A DNA stretch of 64,000 nt from Bacillota bacterium (lineage in GTDB: Bacteria; Bacillota; Clostridia; Peptostreptococcales; Anaerovoracaceae). The stretch lies in assembly GCA_017432345.1 (NCBI GenBank), contig JAFRJI010000027.1, forward strand, positions 1-64,000, read 5' to 3'. A program made the position numbers and the translations under genes. The notes beneath the pieces were generated by a model. That model worked only from the letters and a program-made list of their open reading frames with translations. It was not told the DNA's origin and ran no database searches. The stretch's first letter is position 1, and every line of letters begins with the position of its first letter. Below, piece by piece: positions 50,696 to 64,000 of the stretch.

Positions 50696-51790
50696 TTGAC
50701 AGCAACGAGTTTTGAACTTTGGGCACCGCTCATTGTTGCCGGGCTGATCTCAGCGGCGATCACGCCGCTGGCCATCCTGATCGCTCCGAAGATCGGGGCG
50801 ATGGACATCCCGAAAGACAACCGGAGGGTGCACAACAAACCGATGCCGCGGTTCGGCGGTATCGCAATATTCGTGGGGATGATGGCATCCTGGGCGATCT
50901 TTGCCGAAAAGACGCCCGGCATTTATGGTGCCATGGCCGGCTGCACGATCATCTACGTTCTAGGCGCGATCGACGACCTGAAGAACATCAAGCCACTCGT
51001 CAAATTCGGCGGGCAGGTGCTCGCGGCAGCGGTGGCGTTCGGAATGGGCCTGCGGATCCAGTTCATCACAAACTGGTTCAGCGGCGGGAACATGATCTTC
51101 GGCGACGTGGCCTGCTGCATCATCACCATCCTGTGGCTGGTCGCCATCACCAACGCGGTCAATCTGATCGACGGATTGGACGGCCTGGCGGCAGGAATCG
51201 CGGCGATCTCGGCGCTTTGCTTGGCTTACGTTGCGTACATCCACGGGCAGTACCTGCCGACCATCGCGATGATGGTCGTCGCCGGTGCAGCGCTCGGATT
51301 TTTGCCGTTCAACTTCAATCCTGCAAAAATCTTCATGGGCGACGGCGGTTCGCAGCTTCTGGGCTTTGCGATCGCGGCTGTCTCCATCACCGGCGCGGTC
51401 AAGAGCGCGACCCTGGTCGTCGTTCTCATTCCGGCGCTGGTACTTGGCCTGCCGATCTTCGATACGTTGATGGCCATCGTTCGGAGAACGGCGCGGCATC
51501 AGTCCATCGGTACGGCGGACAAGGAACATCTGCATCACAAAATTCTCAAAGCCGGCTTCGGCCAGCGCAGAGCGGTTCTTCTGATGTACAGCGTCAGCGG
51601 GATCATGGGCATCATTGCGGTACTGTACAGCCGGGGCCTGTATGTGGAATGCATCGGGTTGCTGGCCATCGCCGTCATGGTCGTGGGCGTTCTGCTGACC
51701 GATACCGGACACAATAAGGTACGGATCAGAGGTATGCGTCTGATCCGGGAGGACCTTTCCGAAAAAGACCGGAAAAACAGCAGAAGGTAG
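50696..51790 (+). CDS. tagO: Undecaprenyl-phosphate sugar-1-phosphate transferase (TagO/WecA-like)
   Basis: This membrane enzyme links N-acetylglucosamine-1-phosphate to undecaprenyl phosphate, starting wall teichoic acid or other surface glycans. I use TTG 50696, five bases after AGGAGA, one base past the comEB stop, giving 364 residues. About eleven hydrophobic helices are present, with the acidic motifs LGAIDDLKNI, NLIDGLDGLA and FMGDGGSQLLGF, and the loop EHLHHKIL typical of this family. The tail after the last helix is basic. Substrate is inferred from the family. Confidence 0.93.
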   Translation: MTATSFELWAPLIVAGLISAAITPLAILIAPKIGAMDIPKDNRRVHNKPMPRFGGIAIFVGMMASWAIFAEKTPGIYGAMAGCTIIYVLGAIDDLKNIKPLVKFGGQVLAAAVAFGMGLRIQFITNWFSGGNMIFGDVACCIITILWLVAITNAVNLIDGLDGLAAGIAAISALCLAYVAYIHGQYLPTIAMMVVAGAALGFLPFNFNPAKIFMGDGGSQLLGFAIAAVSITGAVKSATLVVVLIPALVLGLPIFDTLMAIVRRTARHQSIGTADKEHLHHKILKAGFGQRRAVLLMYSVSGIMGIIAVLYSRGLYVECIGLLAIAVMVVGVLLTDTGHNKVRIRGMRLIREDLSEKDRKNSRR

Positions 51791-51822
51791 GACAGGACAG
51801 AGTCCTTGAAATATAGAGTATT

Positions 51823-53199
51823 ATGAAACAGCAGAACGAGACCTTGAACACGGTCGACAACCGGAAACTGCTCAAGAGCGTCTTTGTTGTTGCGGGACCG
51901 ATCGCGCTGCAGAGCCTGATCGCATCCAGTTTGAATCTTGTTGACAACCTTATGATAGGTGCCTTGGGAGAGGTGGCACTGAACGCAGTAGGCGTGTCAG
52001 TCCAGCTCTTCTTTGTTTACTGGATGTTCGTATTCGGGTTTGTCAGCGGGTCCGCGACATTCATGGCGCAGTTTTTTGGTGCCCGTGATTTCGTCAACAT
52101 CCGGAGAACCACCGGATTCGCGTTTTGCGTTGTCTTTGGCATGGGAGTGCTGTTCTTCTGCGCTGCCATGATCTTCCCGCAGTACGTTCTGCGGATCTTT
52201 ACCAAATACCCGGAAGTCATCGCTACCGGAATCCCGTACGTGCGGACGGGGGCATTCACTTTCCTGCTGATCCCAATCACGCAGTCGCTGACCGTCGCGC
52301 TGCGGTCGACGCAGCAGACGCACCTGCCGCTGATTGCCAGCGTCACAGGGCTTTGCATGAACACGTTCATGAATTACTGCCTGATCTACGGGAAGTTCGG
52401 GTTCCCGCGCCTGGAAGTGCAGGGCGCGGCATTAGCCACCGTCATCTCCCGTTGTGTGGAACTGGGGTTGGTCCTGTTCTTCATCTTTGGCAGGAACAAT
52501 ATCCTCAAAGGGCCGATCCGGGAATTCTTCGGATTCCATCAGGAGCTGGCGAGGCGGATCGTCCGGAACGCGCTGCCGACCACCATCAACGAAACCATGT
52601 GGGGATTGGGCACATCGCTGTATGTGGCTGCCTTTGCACGGATCAGCATTTCCGCCGGCGCTGCGATACAGGCCTGCAATACGATCAACAGCTTGTTTTC
52701 ACTGGCGGCGTTCAGTGTCGGGGACGCGGTTCTGATCCTGGTCGGGCAAAAGCTCGGAGAAGGAGAGAAGGGGATGGCGTTCGAAATGGCTAAGAAACTG
52801 ACGGCCCTGGCTGTGATCATCGGTTTCATTCTCGGCGGGCTGACGATCCTGTTCGGGAAACCGATCCTGAGTCTCTTTGATTTCACGGCGGCCGGCGCGG
52901 AAGACGCCTGGCTGATACTGCTCGTCTATGCGGCGTTGCTTTGGCTGGATGTGTACAATGCGACCATCGTAACGGGCGTTTTGCGGTGTGGCGGCGACAC
53001 GCGGTTCGCCATGTTCACGGAGGTGGGGACCGTCTGGCTGATCGGCGTGCCGCTGGCATTTCTGACGTCGCTCGTGCTGGGATGGCCGATCTATCTGGCG
53101 GTGCTGGCGGTCAAAACGGAGAATCTGGTCAAGTCCGTTTTCCTGACATTGCGCTTCCGCAGCCGCAAGTGGCTGAACACCGTGATCGAAGGGCTATAG
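51823..53199 (+). CDS. MATE family efflux transporter
   Basis: This 458-residue membrane protein is the second MATE pump in the window. The family hallmarks are LQSLIASSLNLVDNLMIGALG near the N-terminus, VGVSVQLFFVYWMFVFG, and PTTINETMWGLGTSLYVA, with about twelve helices. It is not closely similar to the first MATE. No ribosome binding site is evident; AGGACA-17-TATAGA (51789-51817) could be a weak promoter ending just before the ATG. Substrate is unknown. Confidence 0.92.
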   Translation: MKQQNETLNTVDNRKLLKSVFVVAGPIALQSLIASSLNLVDNLMIGALGEVALNAVGVSVQLFFVYWMFVFGFVSGSATFMAQFFGARDFVNIRRTTGFAFCVVFGMGVLFFCAAMIFPQYVLRIFTKYPEVIATGIPYVRTGAFTFLLIPITQSLTVALRSTQQTHLPLIASVTGLCMNTFMNYCLIYGKFGFPRLEVQGAALATVISRCVELGLVLFFIFGRNNILKGPIREFFGFHQELARRIVRNALPTTINETMWGLGTSLYVAAFARISISAGAAIQACNTINSLFSLAAFSVGDAVLILVGQKLGEGEKGMAFEMAKKLTALAVIIGFILGGLTILFGKPILSLFDFTAAGAEDAWLILLVYAALLWLDVYNATIVTGVLRCGGDTRFAMFTEVGTVWLIGVPLAFLTSLVLGWPIYLAVLAVKTENLVKSVFLTLRFRSRKWLNTVIEGL

Positions 53200-53238
53200 G
53201 CCCATTATCCGTCAATTCGTAAACTATTCTGAAAACGG

Positions 53239-53267
53239 TTGAAAAATACACTAAAAAGGTGTATTAT
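53239..53267 (+). promoter_or_regulatory. Promoter of the ATP synthase operon
   Basis: TTGAAA (53239-53244), 17-base spacer, TATTAT (53262-53267), 39 bases before the first gene. Confidence 0.78.
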
Positions 53268-53305
53268 TTAACTCAATATAAACAATCATTTTTCGAGAAA
53301 AAGAT

Positions 53306-53749
53306 ATGACAGAATTCAGAAATGAAATCATCGTTTATGCGTGCATAATGGCCGCTGTAGCTGAGATCATATCGCTCTTCGTCATTGGTCCGGATCCTTA
53401 CTTTGTTCTCGGGCTGGTGATTGGGACGGCGATCTCGATCATCGGGTTCATCATTCTGGTGCGCACAGGTCAGGTTCTCATGGATGACAAGAGAAAAAAG
53501 CCGGTCATTCTCGGCTATATTCTCAGAATCTTTCTGTATGGTGTATCTTTTCTTTTCTGCATTCGGCTCAGTCTTCGCTCAGGATGTGGGTGCGGATGCG
53601 GATTCATTACCGTACACTTTGGAATCTTATTCCTGTATGGCATTGTGTATCGATTCATTAAGAAAAAGAAGAATCCGCTCAATGACTGGATCGGGCCGAA
53701 AGAATGGAACGATCTTAGTGTGTACGATGATGAGGACGATGACTGGTAA
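53306..53749 (+). CDS. atpI: ATP synthase subunit I-like protein
   Basis: This 147-residue protein sits first in the operon, where AtpI-type assembly proteins for the c-ring are usually encoded. Four hydrophobic helices are seen (about 9-28, 33-50, 69-87, 97-113), followed by a Lys-rich stretch and an acidic tail ending YDDEDDDW. A Cys-Gly repeat (SGCGCGCGF) between helices 3 and 4 is unusual. Identity rests on position and topology more than on sequence. It is followed after 12 bases by atpB with its own GGAGGTGA. Confidence 0.75.
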   Translation: MTEFRNEIIVYACIMAAVAEIISLFVIGPDPYFVLGLVIGTAISIIGFIILVRTGQVLMDDKRKKPVILGYILRIFLYGVSFLFCIRLSLRSGCGCGCGFITVHFGILFLYGIVYRFIKKKKNPLNDWIGPKEWNDLSVYDDEDDDW

Positions 53750-53761
53750 GGAGGTGACAGA

Positions 53762-54463
53762 ATGGAATTAGGGCCACGAGTCATATTCTCAATCGGGTCT
53801 GTTAATATTACCGAGACAGTATGTTTCACGTGGATTTTGAGCATTCTGATTCTGATCTTCGCGTTTGTTGCCACGCGCAACATGCAGAAGATACCGCATG
53901 GAGCTCAGAATGTGGCCGAGTTGATCGTCGGCTTCATTTACAACATGGTAAAAGATGTTATGGGCGATGTGAGCGAGCGGTTCGCGCCGTATATGGGGAC
54001 GCTGATCTCATTCCTGGCAATTGGAAGTATGCTAGGGCTGCTAGATCTGCGGCCGGTCACGGCGGACCTGAACTGCACCGCACCGCTGGCGCTCGTCACT
54101 TTTATCATGATCCATTACAATGCGGTGAAAGCACAGACGGCATTAGGGTACATCAAAGAACTTTCTTCGCCGTACGCGTTCATGCTCCCGCTGAACATCA
54201 TCAGTGACAGCATGTTCCCGGTAACACTGGCCTGCCGAATCTTCGGCAACATTCTGGCCGGCGTTATCATCATGACGCTGGTATATGGCGGACTGAAGAC
54301 GTTATCCACTTTGATGATTCCGGTTCCGTTCCTGCAGATCGCATTGCCGCTGCCGCTGAACTTCTGGTTCGATATGTTCGAGCCGATTCTGCAGGCATAC
54401 ATCTTTACGATGCTGACGATGGTATTCATTGACAACGGAAGACATCCGGTCGAAAGCGACTGA
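53762..54463 (+). CDS. atpB: ATP synthase F0 subunit a
   Basis: Subunit a forms the two ion half-channels next to the c-ring. The 233-residue protein has about five to six helices; the essential arginine is in LACRIFGNILAG, and the polar helix before it reads SPYAFMLPLNIISDSM. IFTMLTMVFI is the usual C-terminal helix. A GGAGGTGACAG site precedes the ATG. Length is typical for Firmicutes. The gap to atpE (63 bases) has AAGGAGG. Confidence 0.95.
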   Translation: MELGPRVIFSIGSVNITETVCFTWILSILILIFAFVATRNMQKIPHGAQNVAELIVGFIYNMVKDVMGDVSERFAPYMGTLISFLAIGSMLGLLDLRPVTADLNCTAPLALVTFIMIHYNAVKAQTALGYIKELSSPYAFMLPLNIISDSMFPVTLACRIFGNILAGVIIMTLVYGGLKTLSTLMIPVPFLQIALPLPLNFWFDMFEPILQAYIFTMLTMVFIDNGRHPVESD

Positions 54464-54466
54464 TAA

Positions 54467-54784
<318 letters not shown>

Positions 54785-54832
54785 CACCCGGAAGCTATTT
54801 CTCATGTATGACTTAAGAAAGGAGGATGAAGT

Positions 54833-55345
54833 ATGGAGCTTCATACAGGGCTTATAGAGATCAATTTGACGTCTCTTATGATTCTCATCAATATTTTCAT
54901 CTTATACCTCATACTCAAAAAATACTTCTGGGAAAAGATCAAAGCATTCATGGATGATAGATCCAACGCGATCAAGGACGCCATCGATGGCGCCGAAGCG
55001 ATGAACAAGCGTGCTGACGCGAAAATGGCTAACTACAGCAAGCGGATCGCCAACATTGAAGAAGAAGGCCGTGCCATCATCAAAGACGCGCGGCAGCAGG
55101 CGGACGCTCAGGCTCAGCAGATCATAGCCGACGCACGACAGCAGGCGGCAGACATCATCGCCAAGGCGGAACACACCATCGAGCTCGAACATGCAAAGGC
55201 AATGGATGACATGCGTCAGGAAATTGCCGATCTTGCAATGCTCGCGGCGGAGCAGATCGTTGAAAGAGAAGTAGAAAAGACAGGGCAGGACGCCATAGTC
55301 GACGAAGTAATTAAGAACGCGAGGAGTGCGCAATGGCAGAATTAG
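54833..55345 (+). CDS. atpF: ATP synthase F0 subunit b
   Basis: Subunit b is the peripheral stalk. The 170 residues begin with one membrane helix (about 13-30, MILINIFILYLILKKYFW) and continue as a long charged coiled coil, with the repeat ARQQADAQAQQIIADARQQ. A GAAAGGAGGAT site precedes the ATG. Its 3' end overlaps atpH by 13 bases, coupling the two. Confidence 0.95.
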   Translation: MELHTGLIEINLTSLMILINIFILYLILKKYFWEKIKAFMDDRSNAIKDAIDGAEAMNKRADAKMANYSKRIANIEEEGRAIIKDARQQADAQAQQIIADARQQAADIIAKAEHTIELEHAKAMDDMRQEIADLAMLAAEQIVEREVEKTGQDAIVDEVIKNARSAQWQN

Positions 55346-55872
55346 CAGTAGACCTCACCTACGGAGAGGCGCTCAGAGAAGCAGCGGTAGACGTAGGCAA
55401 ACAGCAGGAGATCCTCGAGGAAGGTCAGCAGATCGTTGAGATCCTCGAGAACGAACCTGATCTGAAGGCGTTCATCGACTATCCGGCCATATCAGCAGAA
55501 GAAAAAAAGAAAGTGCTGGAAGAGGTGTTCGGAGGCAAGATATGCCAGGAGATGATGAACTTTCTTTTCGTGCTGATCGACAAACGGAGAGCAGGACGAT
55601 TCGAACGGATCATTAAGGTATACAGAGACCTGCTGGAGAAAGAAGAGGGAGTTTCCTACGGAACGGTATTTTCCGTAGAAAAGCTGAGCGAGGAAAGAAT
55701 CGCGCAGCTGGAAGAGCAGACTTCAAGGCTTTTGCGGATGAAGGTCAAGCTCGAAAACGAAATCGATCCCAAGCTGATCGCCGGAGTGAAGATCCTGGTA
55801 GAGGGCAAGATCATCGATGCCAGCTACCGCAAGCGATTTGATGAAATGGCAAGTCAGCTGAAACAAGCCTAG
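55333..55872 (+). CDS. atpH: ATP synthase F1 subunit delta
   Basis: Subunit delta joins the stalk to the top of F1. The 179 residues have the helical N-terminal domain (LTYGEALREAAVDVGKQ) and the C-terminal block with GVKILVEGKIIDASYRKRFDEM, the most conserved part of the family. The start overlaps atpF; GAGGAG inside atpF serves as ribosome site. atpA follows after 12 bases. Confidence 0.94.
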   Translation: MAELAVDLTYGEALREAAVDVGKQQEILEEGQQIVEILENEPDLKAFIDYPAISAEEKKKVLEEVFGGKICQEMMNFLFVLIDKRRAGRFERIIKVYRDLLEKEEGVSYGTVFSVEKLSEERIAQLEEQTSRLLRMKVKLENEIDPKLIAGVKILVEGKIIDASYRKRFDEMASQLKQA

Positions 55873-57450
<1,578 letters not shown>

Positions 57451-57464
57451 AGGAGGTGTGAGGC

Positions 57465-60172
<2,708 letters not shown>

Positions 60173-60201
60173 GCGGCGCGTTGAGAAAACCATATGACGA
60201 T

Positions 60202-60231
60202 AAAGGGATGCCGGAGCTGGCATCCCTTTTG
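60202..60231 (+). terminator. Terminator of the ATP synthase operon
   Basis: AAAGGGATGCC and GGCATCCCTTT form an 11-bp stem with a 6-base loop, followed by TTGTG. Confidence 0.92.
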
Positions 60232-60310
60232 TGTTGATAAAGACACCGGGAATTTTGCAAATGCATCGGTAAGGATGGTGTCGCCGGAGGAACCGCTGGA
60301 AGAGTGGGGC

Positions 60311-60336
60311 GCTAACGCTGGTTAGCGTCCGCTAAC
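60311..60336. promoter_or_regulatory. GTTAGC/GCTAAC operator cluster before the copper ATPase
   Basis: GCTAACGCTGGTTAGC (60311-60326) and GTTAGCGTCCGCTAAC (60321-60336) are overlapping inverted repeats sharing one half-site, directly upstream of the -35. They probably bind the regulator of the copper gene, which is not in the window. Confidence 0.55.
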
Positions 60337-60344
60337 TTTTCCGG

Positions 60345-60372
60345 TTGACTAACTTGACTAATATGGTAGAAT
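60345..60372 (+). promoter_or_regulatory. Promoter of the copper ATPase gene
   Basis: TTGACT (60345-60350), 16-base spacer, TAGAAT (60367-60372). A second TTGACT lies inside the spacer. Confidence 0.7.
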
Positions 60373-60391
60373 AAGCCTAGGAGGTGGGAGA

Positions 60392-62542
60392 ATGAACAAG
60401 AAATACGACGTCAAAGGCATGGGCTGCGCGGCGTGTTCCGCGCGCGTCGAGAAAGCCGTCAGCACGCTTCCGGGCGTTCAGAAGGCGGAAGTGAATCTGC
60501 TGGCGAACTCCATGGTCGTCAACTTCGATGAAAAGGTCTGCTCCAGCCAGGACATCATGGATGCGGTCAGCAATGCCGGCTACGAAGCGACCGAAGACGA
60601 AGACGAGACGCACCGTACGGACCCCGGCGAAATAACGAAAGAGCACGCGGGAGAGATGAAGAAGAGATTCTTGATTTCTCTCATTTTTGCCGTGCCTCTT
60701 TTTGTGATTTCAATGGGGTCATTCATTGCGAAACCAACCAGCTATATCGTGGAGGCGCTCCTCGTGATCCCGATCATAGCGGTCAACTATAAATACTACA
60801 AAGTCGGTTTTTCGCAGCTGGTCCGCAAGAGCCCGAACATGGACAGCCTTGTCGCGGTGGGAACAGCGGCGGCGGTCCTGCTGATGTATTTTGAATCGGC
60901 CGGGATGATCCTGACGCTCGTGACGCTGGGCAAATTTCTGGAGGCGAGGGCCAAAGGCAAGACCGGCGAGTCCATCGAAAAGCTCATCCACATGGCACCG
61001 GAGACGGCCGTGGTCATTCGTGACGGCGAGCGCGAGGAGGTGCCGTTGGAAGAAATTCGTATCGGAGACCGGGTCGCGGTCAAGCCGGGGGACAGCATCC
61101 CGGTGGACGGCGTCATTCTCAGCGGAACAACGTCCGTGGACGAGAGCGCGCTGACCGGGGAAAGCATTCCAGTGGACAAGAAAGCGGGCGATGAAGTTAG
61201 CTCCGCGACGGTCAATCTGAGCGGGTACATTGAGTTCGAAGCGAGCCGGATCGGGCAGGATACGACCCTGTCGCAGATCATCCGGCTGGTCGATGAAGCG
61301 GGTTCCTCCAAGGCACCGATCGCCAGACTGGCGGACAAGGTCGCCGGCGTTTTCGTGCCGGTGGTCATGGCCATCGCCATGGTCGTGTTCGTGCTCTGGC
61401 TGATTGCAGGCGTCGGTCCGTCGCAGGCCGCGATGATCGCCATCTCCGTGCTGGTCATCTCGTGTCCGTGCGCGCTGGGTCTGGCAACGCCGGTCGCGAT
61501 CATGGTCGGAACGGGCAAAGGCGCCGAAAACGGCATCCTCATCAAATCGGCCGAATCGCTGGAACAGGCCCATAAGATCGATACGGTCGTGCTGGACAAA
61601 ACCGGAACGATCACGGTAGGCAAGCCGGAAGTCACGGACGTCATCGCGCTGGATGATGACTTCAGCCTTTTGCTCGCCGCCGGAATCGAGAAGTATTCCA
61701 ACCACCCTCTTGCAAAGGCCATCGTCGCTGCCGCGCTGGAAAAGCCGGGCACGATACCGGAGCCGGAACAGTCGCAGGAAATCCCGGGTCGGGGCGTTTG
61801 CGCTACGATGGGGAAGCGGACGTATCTGGCCGGCAACGAAGCGTTCATGGGGGAGAAGGGCATCAAGATGGACTCCGGGGAAGGGCACGAACTTTCCGCC
61901 AAGGGAAAGACGGTCGTGTACTTCGCGGAGCAGGAAGAAGACGGAGGCAGCCTGGCCGGGATCGTCGCTTTGCGGGACGGCCCGAAGCCGAGCAGCCTGA
62001 AAGCCGTAACGATGCTGGAAGGCATGGGGATCGACGTGATCATGCTGACGGGGGACAACCTCGCCACGGCGGAAGCCATTAAGAAAGAAGTCGGGATCGA
62101 CCGGGCCATCGCGCAGGTCCTCCCGCAGGATAAGGACAAAGTCATTGAGGAGATCCAGGAAGGCGGGCAGAAGATCGTCGCGATGGTTGGCGACGGGATC
62201 AACGACGCGCCGGCGATCATCCGCTCCGATGTCGGCGTGGCCATCGGTTCAGGTACTGACGTGGCGCTGGATTCTGCTGACGTGGTGCTGGTGCGGGACG
62301 ACCTGACAGATGTCGCCCGGATGATCCGCCTCAGCAGAGCGGTCATTTCGAATATCAAACAGAACTTGTTCTGGGCATTTTTCTACAATGTGATCGGCAT
62401 TCCGATCGCGGCCGGCGTGCTTTATCCGCTGACCGGATGGCTGTTAAATCCGATGATCGGAGCCGCCTGCATGAGCCTCAGCTCGGTCTGTGTGGTCACA
62501 AATGCACTGCGTTTGCGGAAACTGAAACTGTATCAAAATTAA
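60392..62542 (+). CDS. copA: Copper-exporting P1B-type ATPase
   Basis: This 716-residue pump exports Cu+ using ATP. An N-terminal heavy-metal domain carries [11 protein letters not shown] (Cys12, Cys15). Eight helices would be expected; the ion path has CPC in [12 protein letters not shown], the phosphorylation site DKTGTITVG, actuator TGES, the HP motif (NHPLAK), and GDGINDAPA. The Tyr-Asn in FYNVIGIP and [15 protein letters not shown] near the end are markers of copper-type ATPases. A GTTAGC operator cluster and own promoter suggest metal control. No chaperone (copZ) follows. Confidence 0.96.
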   Translation: MNKKYDVKGMGCAACSARVEKAVSTLPGVQKAEVNLLANSMVVNFDEKVCSSQDIMDAVSNAGYEATEDEDETHRTDPGEITKEHAGEMKKRFLISLIFAVPLFVISMGSFIAKPTSYIVEALLVIPIIAVNYKYYKVGFSQLVRKSPNMDSLVAVGTAAAVLLMYFESAGMILTLVTLGKFLEARAKGKTGESIEKLIHMAPETAVVIRDGEREEVPLEEIRIGDRVAVKPGDSIPVDGVILSGTTSVDESALTGESIPVDKKAGDEVSSATVNLSGYIEFEASRIGQDTTLSQIIRLVDEAGSSKAPIARLADKVAGVFVPVVMAIAMVVFVLWLIAGVGPSQAAMIAISVLVISCPCALGLATPVAIMVGTGKGAENGILIKSAESLEQAHKIDTVVLDKTGTITVGKPEVTDVIALDDDFSLLLAAGIEKYSNHPLAKAIVAAALEKPGTIPEPEQSQEIPGRGVCATMGKRTYLAGNEAFMGEKGIKMDSGEGHELSAKGKTVVYFAEQEEDGGSLAGIVALRDGPKPSSLKAVTMLEGMGIDVIMLTGDNLATAEAIKKEVGIDRAIAQVLPQDKDKVIEEIQEGGQKIVAMVGDGINDAPAIIRSDVGVAIGSGTDVALDSADVVLVRDDLTDVARMIRLSRAVISNIKQNLFWAFFYNVIGIPIAAGVLYPLTGWLLNPMIGAACMSLSSVCVVTNALRLRKLKLYQN

Positions 62543-62570
62543 GACCCTATTTCATATATGAAACAAAAAA

Positions 62571-62619
62571 AGCGGGAAATTCTTGCATATTAGCGGGATT
62601 CTCGCTGTTTGTTTTTTTG
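62571..62619 (+). terminator. Terminator after copA
   Basis: AGCGGGAA (62571-62578) pairs with TTCTCGCT (62599-62606) with one wobble, followed by a T-rich run. A 14-base palindrome TTTCATATATGAAA lies just upstream (62550-62563). Confidence 0.75.
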
Positions 62620-62691
62620 TACCATAAAAAACACATTTTTTAAGTTGGCAAGATAACCTTTGAAATAAGCGAATTTTCAGCATATTTGTTA

Positions 62692-62720
62692 TTTTCAAAA
62701 ACACCTTAATAGTCTATAAT
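62692..62720 (+). promoter_or_regulatory. Probable promoter of the aminotransferase gene
   Basis: TTTTCA (62692-62697), 17-base spacer, TATAAT (62715-62720). The following 100-base leader contains a hairpin GCTGTC/GACAGC (62774-62791). A sigma-54-like stretch at 62729-62743 is imperfect (TTGA instead of TTGC). Confidence 0.6.
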
Positions 62721-62823
62721 ATAGATGTTGGCATAGAATTTGAATGTTCTATGTAAGTAGAAGTTATACCGATGCTGTCACTTAGGACAGCGAAACTAAT
62801 TACCAAACAAGGGAGGTCATAAA

Positions 62824-64000
62824 ATGACTGAAAGAAACATGGCAAAAGCTTTAGAAGAAGCTAAGAGAGTTGTGGCTATGATCGAAGCTGATGAGCTGAC
62901 TGAAGAGCAGAAAAAAGCAATTCATGACGATTCCATCAAGAACTTCAACGAAAATGTTAACCCAGGATGGCTCGAATACAGAAAGTCCGTATCAACAGAT
63001 GCTGCATTCGTAGAATGGGAAGACGAAGGCGATGTATTCAGAGATCTGAACGGCGTTGAATTTATCGACTGCCTCGGCGGATTTGGTATCTTCGCTTGCG
63101 GCCACGGCAATCCTGAAATCAGAAAGACTGTCATCGCTCAGTTGAACAGATATTCCCTGCACTCTCAGGAACTGGTTGACCCGCTTAGAGGTTATCTGGC
63201 AAACCTGCTTGGAATGATCACTCCTGGCGATCTGCAGTACTGCTTCTTCACAAATGGTGGTGCCGAAGCTATCGAAATGGCTCTGAAGCTGGCTAGACTG
63301 GCAACAGGCGGCAGATGGTACATCTCAACTGTTGGCGCATTCCACGGCAAATCCATGGGTGCTATCTCCATGGGCGGCAAGGGCGCTTACAGAGAAGACT
63401 ACATCCCTATGGTACAGCAGGTACAGCACGTTAAGTACGGCGATGCTGAAGCAGTAAGAGTTGCTGTTGAAAACCTCGAAGCTGTAGGCGAAAAGGTTGC
63501 TGGTATCATCGTAGAGCCGATCCAGGGCGAAGCTGGTGTACAGATCCCACCTGATGGTTATCTTGCAGACCTGAGAAAGATCGCTGACGATCACGAAGTA
63601 GCTCTGATCTTCGACGAAATCCAGACTGGTCTTGGACGTACTGGTACTCTGTGGAGATGCGACCACGAAGGAGTTTGCCCAGACATCATGACTTATGGTA
63701 AAGCTTCATCCGGTGGTCTCGTACCTATCACTGGTATCATTGCTAGACCTTGGACTTATGAGAAGTCCGGTTGCGGAACTGGCGCAGAAGGCAAGATGTT
63801 CGAAAATCCATGGATTCTCGGATCCCCGACATTCGGCGGCAACCCTCTGGCTTGCGCAGCATTTATCTCCACGATCAGATACATGCTCGAAAACGACCTG
63901 CCAGCTCTGTCAAAGCAGAAGGGCGACAAGTACCTGGCTGGACTGCAGAAGCTGCATGAGAAGTATCCAACAGTCCTGACCACATTCAGAGGCTCCGGTA
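62824..64000 (+). CDS. Putrescine-type class III aminotransferase (3' end missing)
   Basis: The frame is open from ATG 62824, preceded by GGGAGGTC, to the window end: 392 residues of an expected 450-460. It resembles PatA (putrescine:2-oxoglutarate aminotransferase) throughout: EFIDCLGGFGIF, HSQELVDPLRGYLA, FFTNGGAEAIEMALKLA, VGAFHGKSMGAIS, IIVEPIQGEAGVQ, and IFDEIQTGLGRTGTLW, with the PLP lysine in YGKASSGG and PTFGGNPLACAAF. It would transfer the amino group of putrescine or a related diamine such as ornithine or cadaverine. High AGA content implies strong expression. Its role fits the amine and ornithine metabolism seen here. Confidence 0.93.
   Translation, partial: MTERNMAKALEEAKRVVAMIEADELTEEQKKAIHDDSIKNFNENVNPGWLEYRKSVSTDAAFVEWEDEGDVFRDLNGVEFIDCLGGFGIFACGHGNPEIRKTVIAQLNRYSLHSQELVDPLRGYLANLLGMITPGDLQYCFFTNGGAEAIEMALKLARLATGGRWYISTVGAFHGKSMGAISMGGKGAYREDYIPMVQQVQHVKYGDAEAVRVAVENLEAVGEKVAGIIVEPIQGEAGVQIPPDGYLADLRKIADDHEVALIFDEIQTGLGRTGTLWRCDHEGVCPDIMTYGKASSGGLVPITGIIARPWTYEKSGCGTGAEGKMFENPWILGSPTFGGNPLACAAFISTIRYMLENDLPALSKQKGDKYLAGLQKLHEKYPTVLTTFRGSG

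Noticed and set aside
60796..62358. 520-codon antisense frame opposite copA
   Set aside because: copA has all catalytic motifs on the plus strand; the antisense frame is Ser/Thr/Pro-rich and has no motif or ribosome site.
62729..62743. Sigma-54 promoter before the aminotransferase gene
   Set aside because: TGGCAT-N5-TTGA lacks the GC of the -12 element, no activator palindrome is near, and a sigma-A-type TATAAT lies just upstream.

Overview
The window looks like a chromosome segment of an anaerobic, amino-acid-fermenting Firmicute of class Clostridia. The ornithine (Stickland-type) pathway, an NAD(P)-dependent 3-hydroxybutyryl-CoA dehydrogenase, a biotin-dependent acyl-CoA decarboxylase, CoA-transferase, CoA-acylating aldehyde dehydrogenase, rubredoxin and a ferredoxin-like DUF362 protein all point that way. 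GGAGG-type ribosome binding sites, BioY/BirA, Hsp33, CoaX and PadR-type regulators agree. A member of the Anaerovoracaceae-like clostridia is my best guess, but that is inference from gene content. No rRNA, tRNA, prophage, insertion sequence or classical CRISPR was seen.

Layout. 1-6.2 kb: 3' end of a TatD nuclease, a convergent htrA-aroB pair, then hslO, DUF1934, a 31-residue membrane peptide and DUF1846. 6.2-9.3 kb: a repeat-rich gap, an XRE regulator, pgi and hbd, the last two each behind a clear promoter. 9.5-15.5 kb: rho, a DUF1385 membrane protein, prmC, a DUF362 ferredoxin protein, an L,D-transpeptidase and rpmE. 15.6-19.3 kb: MATE pump, a SanA-like protein, a WalJ-like metallo-hydrolase, rlmH and rubredoxin. 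19.5-24.3 kb: response regulator facing a sensor kinase, a subtilisin-like protein that has lost catalytic residues, and RNase H. 24.3-34.7 kb: ArsR regulator plus SGNH hydrolase, then a RocR-like sigma-54 activator and the ornithine operon ord-ortA-ortB-oraS-oraE-reactivase. 34.9-42 kb: bioY and birA diverging across a 660-base gap from a carboxyltransferase/OadG-like/biotin carrier operon, then coaX and dusB. 42-49.3 kb: CoA-transferase, PadR-DUF1700-DUF4097 operon, homoserine dehydrogenase, aldehyde dehydrogenase and prepilin peptidase. 49.4-53.2 kb: truA, comEB, a TagO-like transferase and a second MATE pump. 53.3-60.2 kb: complete F0F1 ATP synthase operon. 60.4-64 kb: copper P-type ATPase and the start of a putrescine-type aminotransferase.

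How it fits together. The ornithine operon converts D-ornithine to alanine and acetyl-CoA. Its sigma-54 promoter (27127-27142) and two identical palindromes upstream match a third copy over the activator's own promoter, so the circuit can be read from DNA. BioY imports biotin and BirA attaches it to the carrier protein of the adjacent decarboxylase. Ion gradients would be made by that decarboxylase (whose beta subunit is not in the window) and used or made by the ATP synthase.

The most unusual features are: (1) a strictly alternating, evenly spaced array of eight TCCACCG/CGGTGGA sites between birA and the decarboxylase genes (36691-36957), unlike any element I can name; (2) a secreted pseudo-subtilase encoded beside a two-component system; (3) a cysteine-rich C-terminal tail on the aminomutase reactivase; and (4) several genes whose promoters imply leaderless mRNA.
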